Below, in pieces: positions 48,889 through 50,016 of a DNA stretch of 50,016 bases. The stretch is from NCBI GenBank assembly GCA_021159015.1, contig JAGGSQ010000040.1, forward strand, positions 1 through 50,016, in the 5' to 3' direction. The translations under genes and the position numbers were made by a program. The notes under the pieces were generated by a model. The model made no database searches. It was not told where the DNA came from and saw only the letters and a list, made by a program, of their open reading frames with translations. Within the stretch, counting starts at the first letter, position 1; each line of letters begins with the position of its first letter. Source of the stretch: Candidatus Omnitrophota bacterium. Its GTDB lineage: Bacteria > Omnitrophota > Gorgyraeia > Duberdicusellales > Duberdicusellaceae.

Positions 48889-49634
48889 TTACGCCTGCAC
48901 AAATTTATGAGGTTTTACAACATCTTGATAAAATATAGATTCATATCCAAAAACTCTGGCAGTTTCAGCTAATTCACTTCTGGTGGTAGAACCAAAATAT
49001 CCTTTTTCTTTATCAAATTCTTTCGCATTTATAACTATTGTTTTCTTACCTTTCTTAAAATTTTGGAAATATCTCTCCAGTATTCTATACGCCCTTGAAC
49101 CTGACTGTTTTGCTAAATTAGTATGAGGCAACACTTCCCTTAGATAATCAAATTTATTAAAGATTCTCTAGCATATTTTTTATCTATTAACACATTGTTA
49201 TTGTACTTGTGCACAGAATATCCGTATTTTTTATCCCTAATTCCTGACACTCCTTCTGACAACTTATATTTATGTTTACTGACAATTCTTTTTATATCCT
49301 CAGCAGTAATTTCTTTACATCTAATACCTACCTTTTTAAGAAATACTATCTTTTCTTCAGGTATAGAGTTAGCATAAAGAATCAATCTTATCTTTTCCTT
49401 AGGACTAATAGTCTTAATCATCCCATAATATCCAACAATCTGACCAATAACTTTTCTTTTAAGAATACCCCTTTAAACTTCAACAATAATTCCTCTGCCC
49501 TTTCTATCTATAAAAACAATATCAGCAACCAACTTCCCTATCTGCACCTGCTGGCCTTTCAACTTAAACCCTTCATCAGGAAAAAATTCTTCCGGATAAC
49601 GGGCAATTAAATTCTCTATGTCTTTTTCAAGCAT
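48889..49634 (-). pseudogene. Disrupted NucS/DUF91-like PD-(D/E)XK endonuclease
   Basis: Frame from ATG at 49634: MLEKDIENLIARYPEEFFPDEGFKLKGQQVQIGKLVADIVFIDRKGRGIIVEV*RGILKRKVIGQIVGYYGMIKTISPKEK... TAA at 49473-49475; continuation frameshifted near 49159-49162 into FNKFDYLREVLPHTNLAKQSGSRAYRILERYF.. Confidence 0.8.
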
Positions 49635-49652
49635 TGTTAGTCCTCATTCCGT

Positions 49653-50016
49653 TTAACTTAATAGCTCATATCTCTCTTTCCAAAGAGCCTCAATTTCTTT
49701 AAAAATCATAGGAAGGTATTTCTTTTGATGCCTTTTTACTACCATATTATATATTTCGCCAAATCTTCCAATGCGAAAAATCCTATCTTCAAAAGTGAGA
49801 TTTTTTATTTTCCATTTAACATTTATAAAATTAGCATGGGGATTATTTTTATTTCTAGTTCTTTCAAAACCCTGTTCGACAGAGAAATATGCTACTTTTC
49901 CATCTTTAGAAAAAACCCTACCAATAGCCAATACTTTCCGCAAACCCTGTTTAGCGACAATAATATCACCTTCTTTTACTTCTTTTTTTTTTTTTTTAAA
50001 CCCTTTTCCCTTCTCA
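49653..50016 (-). CDS. Partial EVE/McrB-N-like domain protein, runs off the window
   Basis: Frame stays open to the window edge: ..EKGKGFKKKKKEVKEGDIIVAKQGLRKVLAIGRVFSKDGKVAYFSVEQGFERTRNKNNPHANFINVKWKIKN.. The track start at 49943 is an internal TTG. Confidence 0.55.
   Translation of the reverse strand, partial: EKGKGFKKKKKEVKEGDIIVAKQGLRKVLAIGRVFSKDGKVAYFSVEQGFERTRNKNNPHANFINVKWKIKNLTFEDRIFRIGRFGEIYNMVVKRHQKKYLPMIFKEIEALWKERYELLS
49983..49997. repeat. 15-nt T/A homopolymer within a coding frame
   Basis: T15 on + strand (A15 on the coding strand, five Lys codons). Confidence 0.9.

Overview
The window looks like one contiguous piece of a diderm bacterial chromosome. Gene content and style suggest a Candidatus Omnitrophota-type lineage, but that is inference and was not tested. 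From 1 to about 46.9 kb it is densely packed, nearly all on the minus strand and often with 4-30 nt gene overlaps. It holds core metabolism, envelope and information-processing genes: apt, nucleotide-sugar genes, lptD, dapA-dapB-dapL-like, a sigma-70 factor, ppdK, glyS, panB, recO, pcm, lpxL-like, RR + HD-GYP, manC, rsmA, pdxA, surA-like, a short mfd, secDF, yajC, rpsP, trpE, hisI/F/A/H/B/D, alaS, recX, a DegP/HtrA protease and recA. There is one tRNA-Arg(CCT). The only plus-strand gene in this block is a HARP-like protein (RNA-free RNase P family, often annotated 'RNA ligase partner'). Just upstream of recA (46.95-50.0 kb) the character changes to a small accessory region. It contains palindromic direct repeats, a small acidic membrane protein, a translationally coupled pair (HhH-GPD DNA-glycosylase-like protein with an unusual 4-Cys cluster, plus a DUF6884/YaaA-like protein), and a further degenerate repeat copy. 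Beyond that lie a decayed NucS/DUF91-like PD-(D/E)XK nuclease, whose catalytic Lys codon is a TAA stop and which also carries a frameshift, and an EVE/McrB-N-like ORF that runs off the window through an A15 tract. The repeat-flanked glycosylase + DUF6884 cassette is the best candidate for an undescribed system. All family assignments are from reading the sequence; no database search was run.
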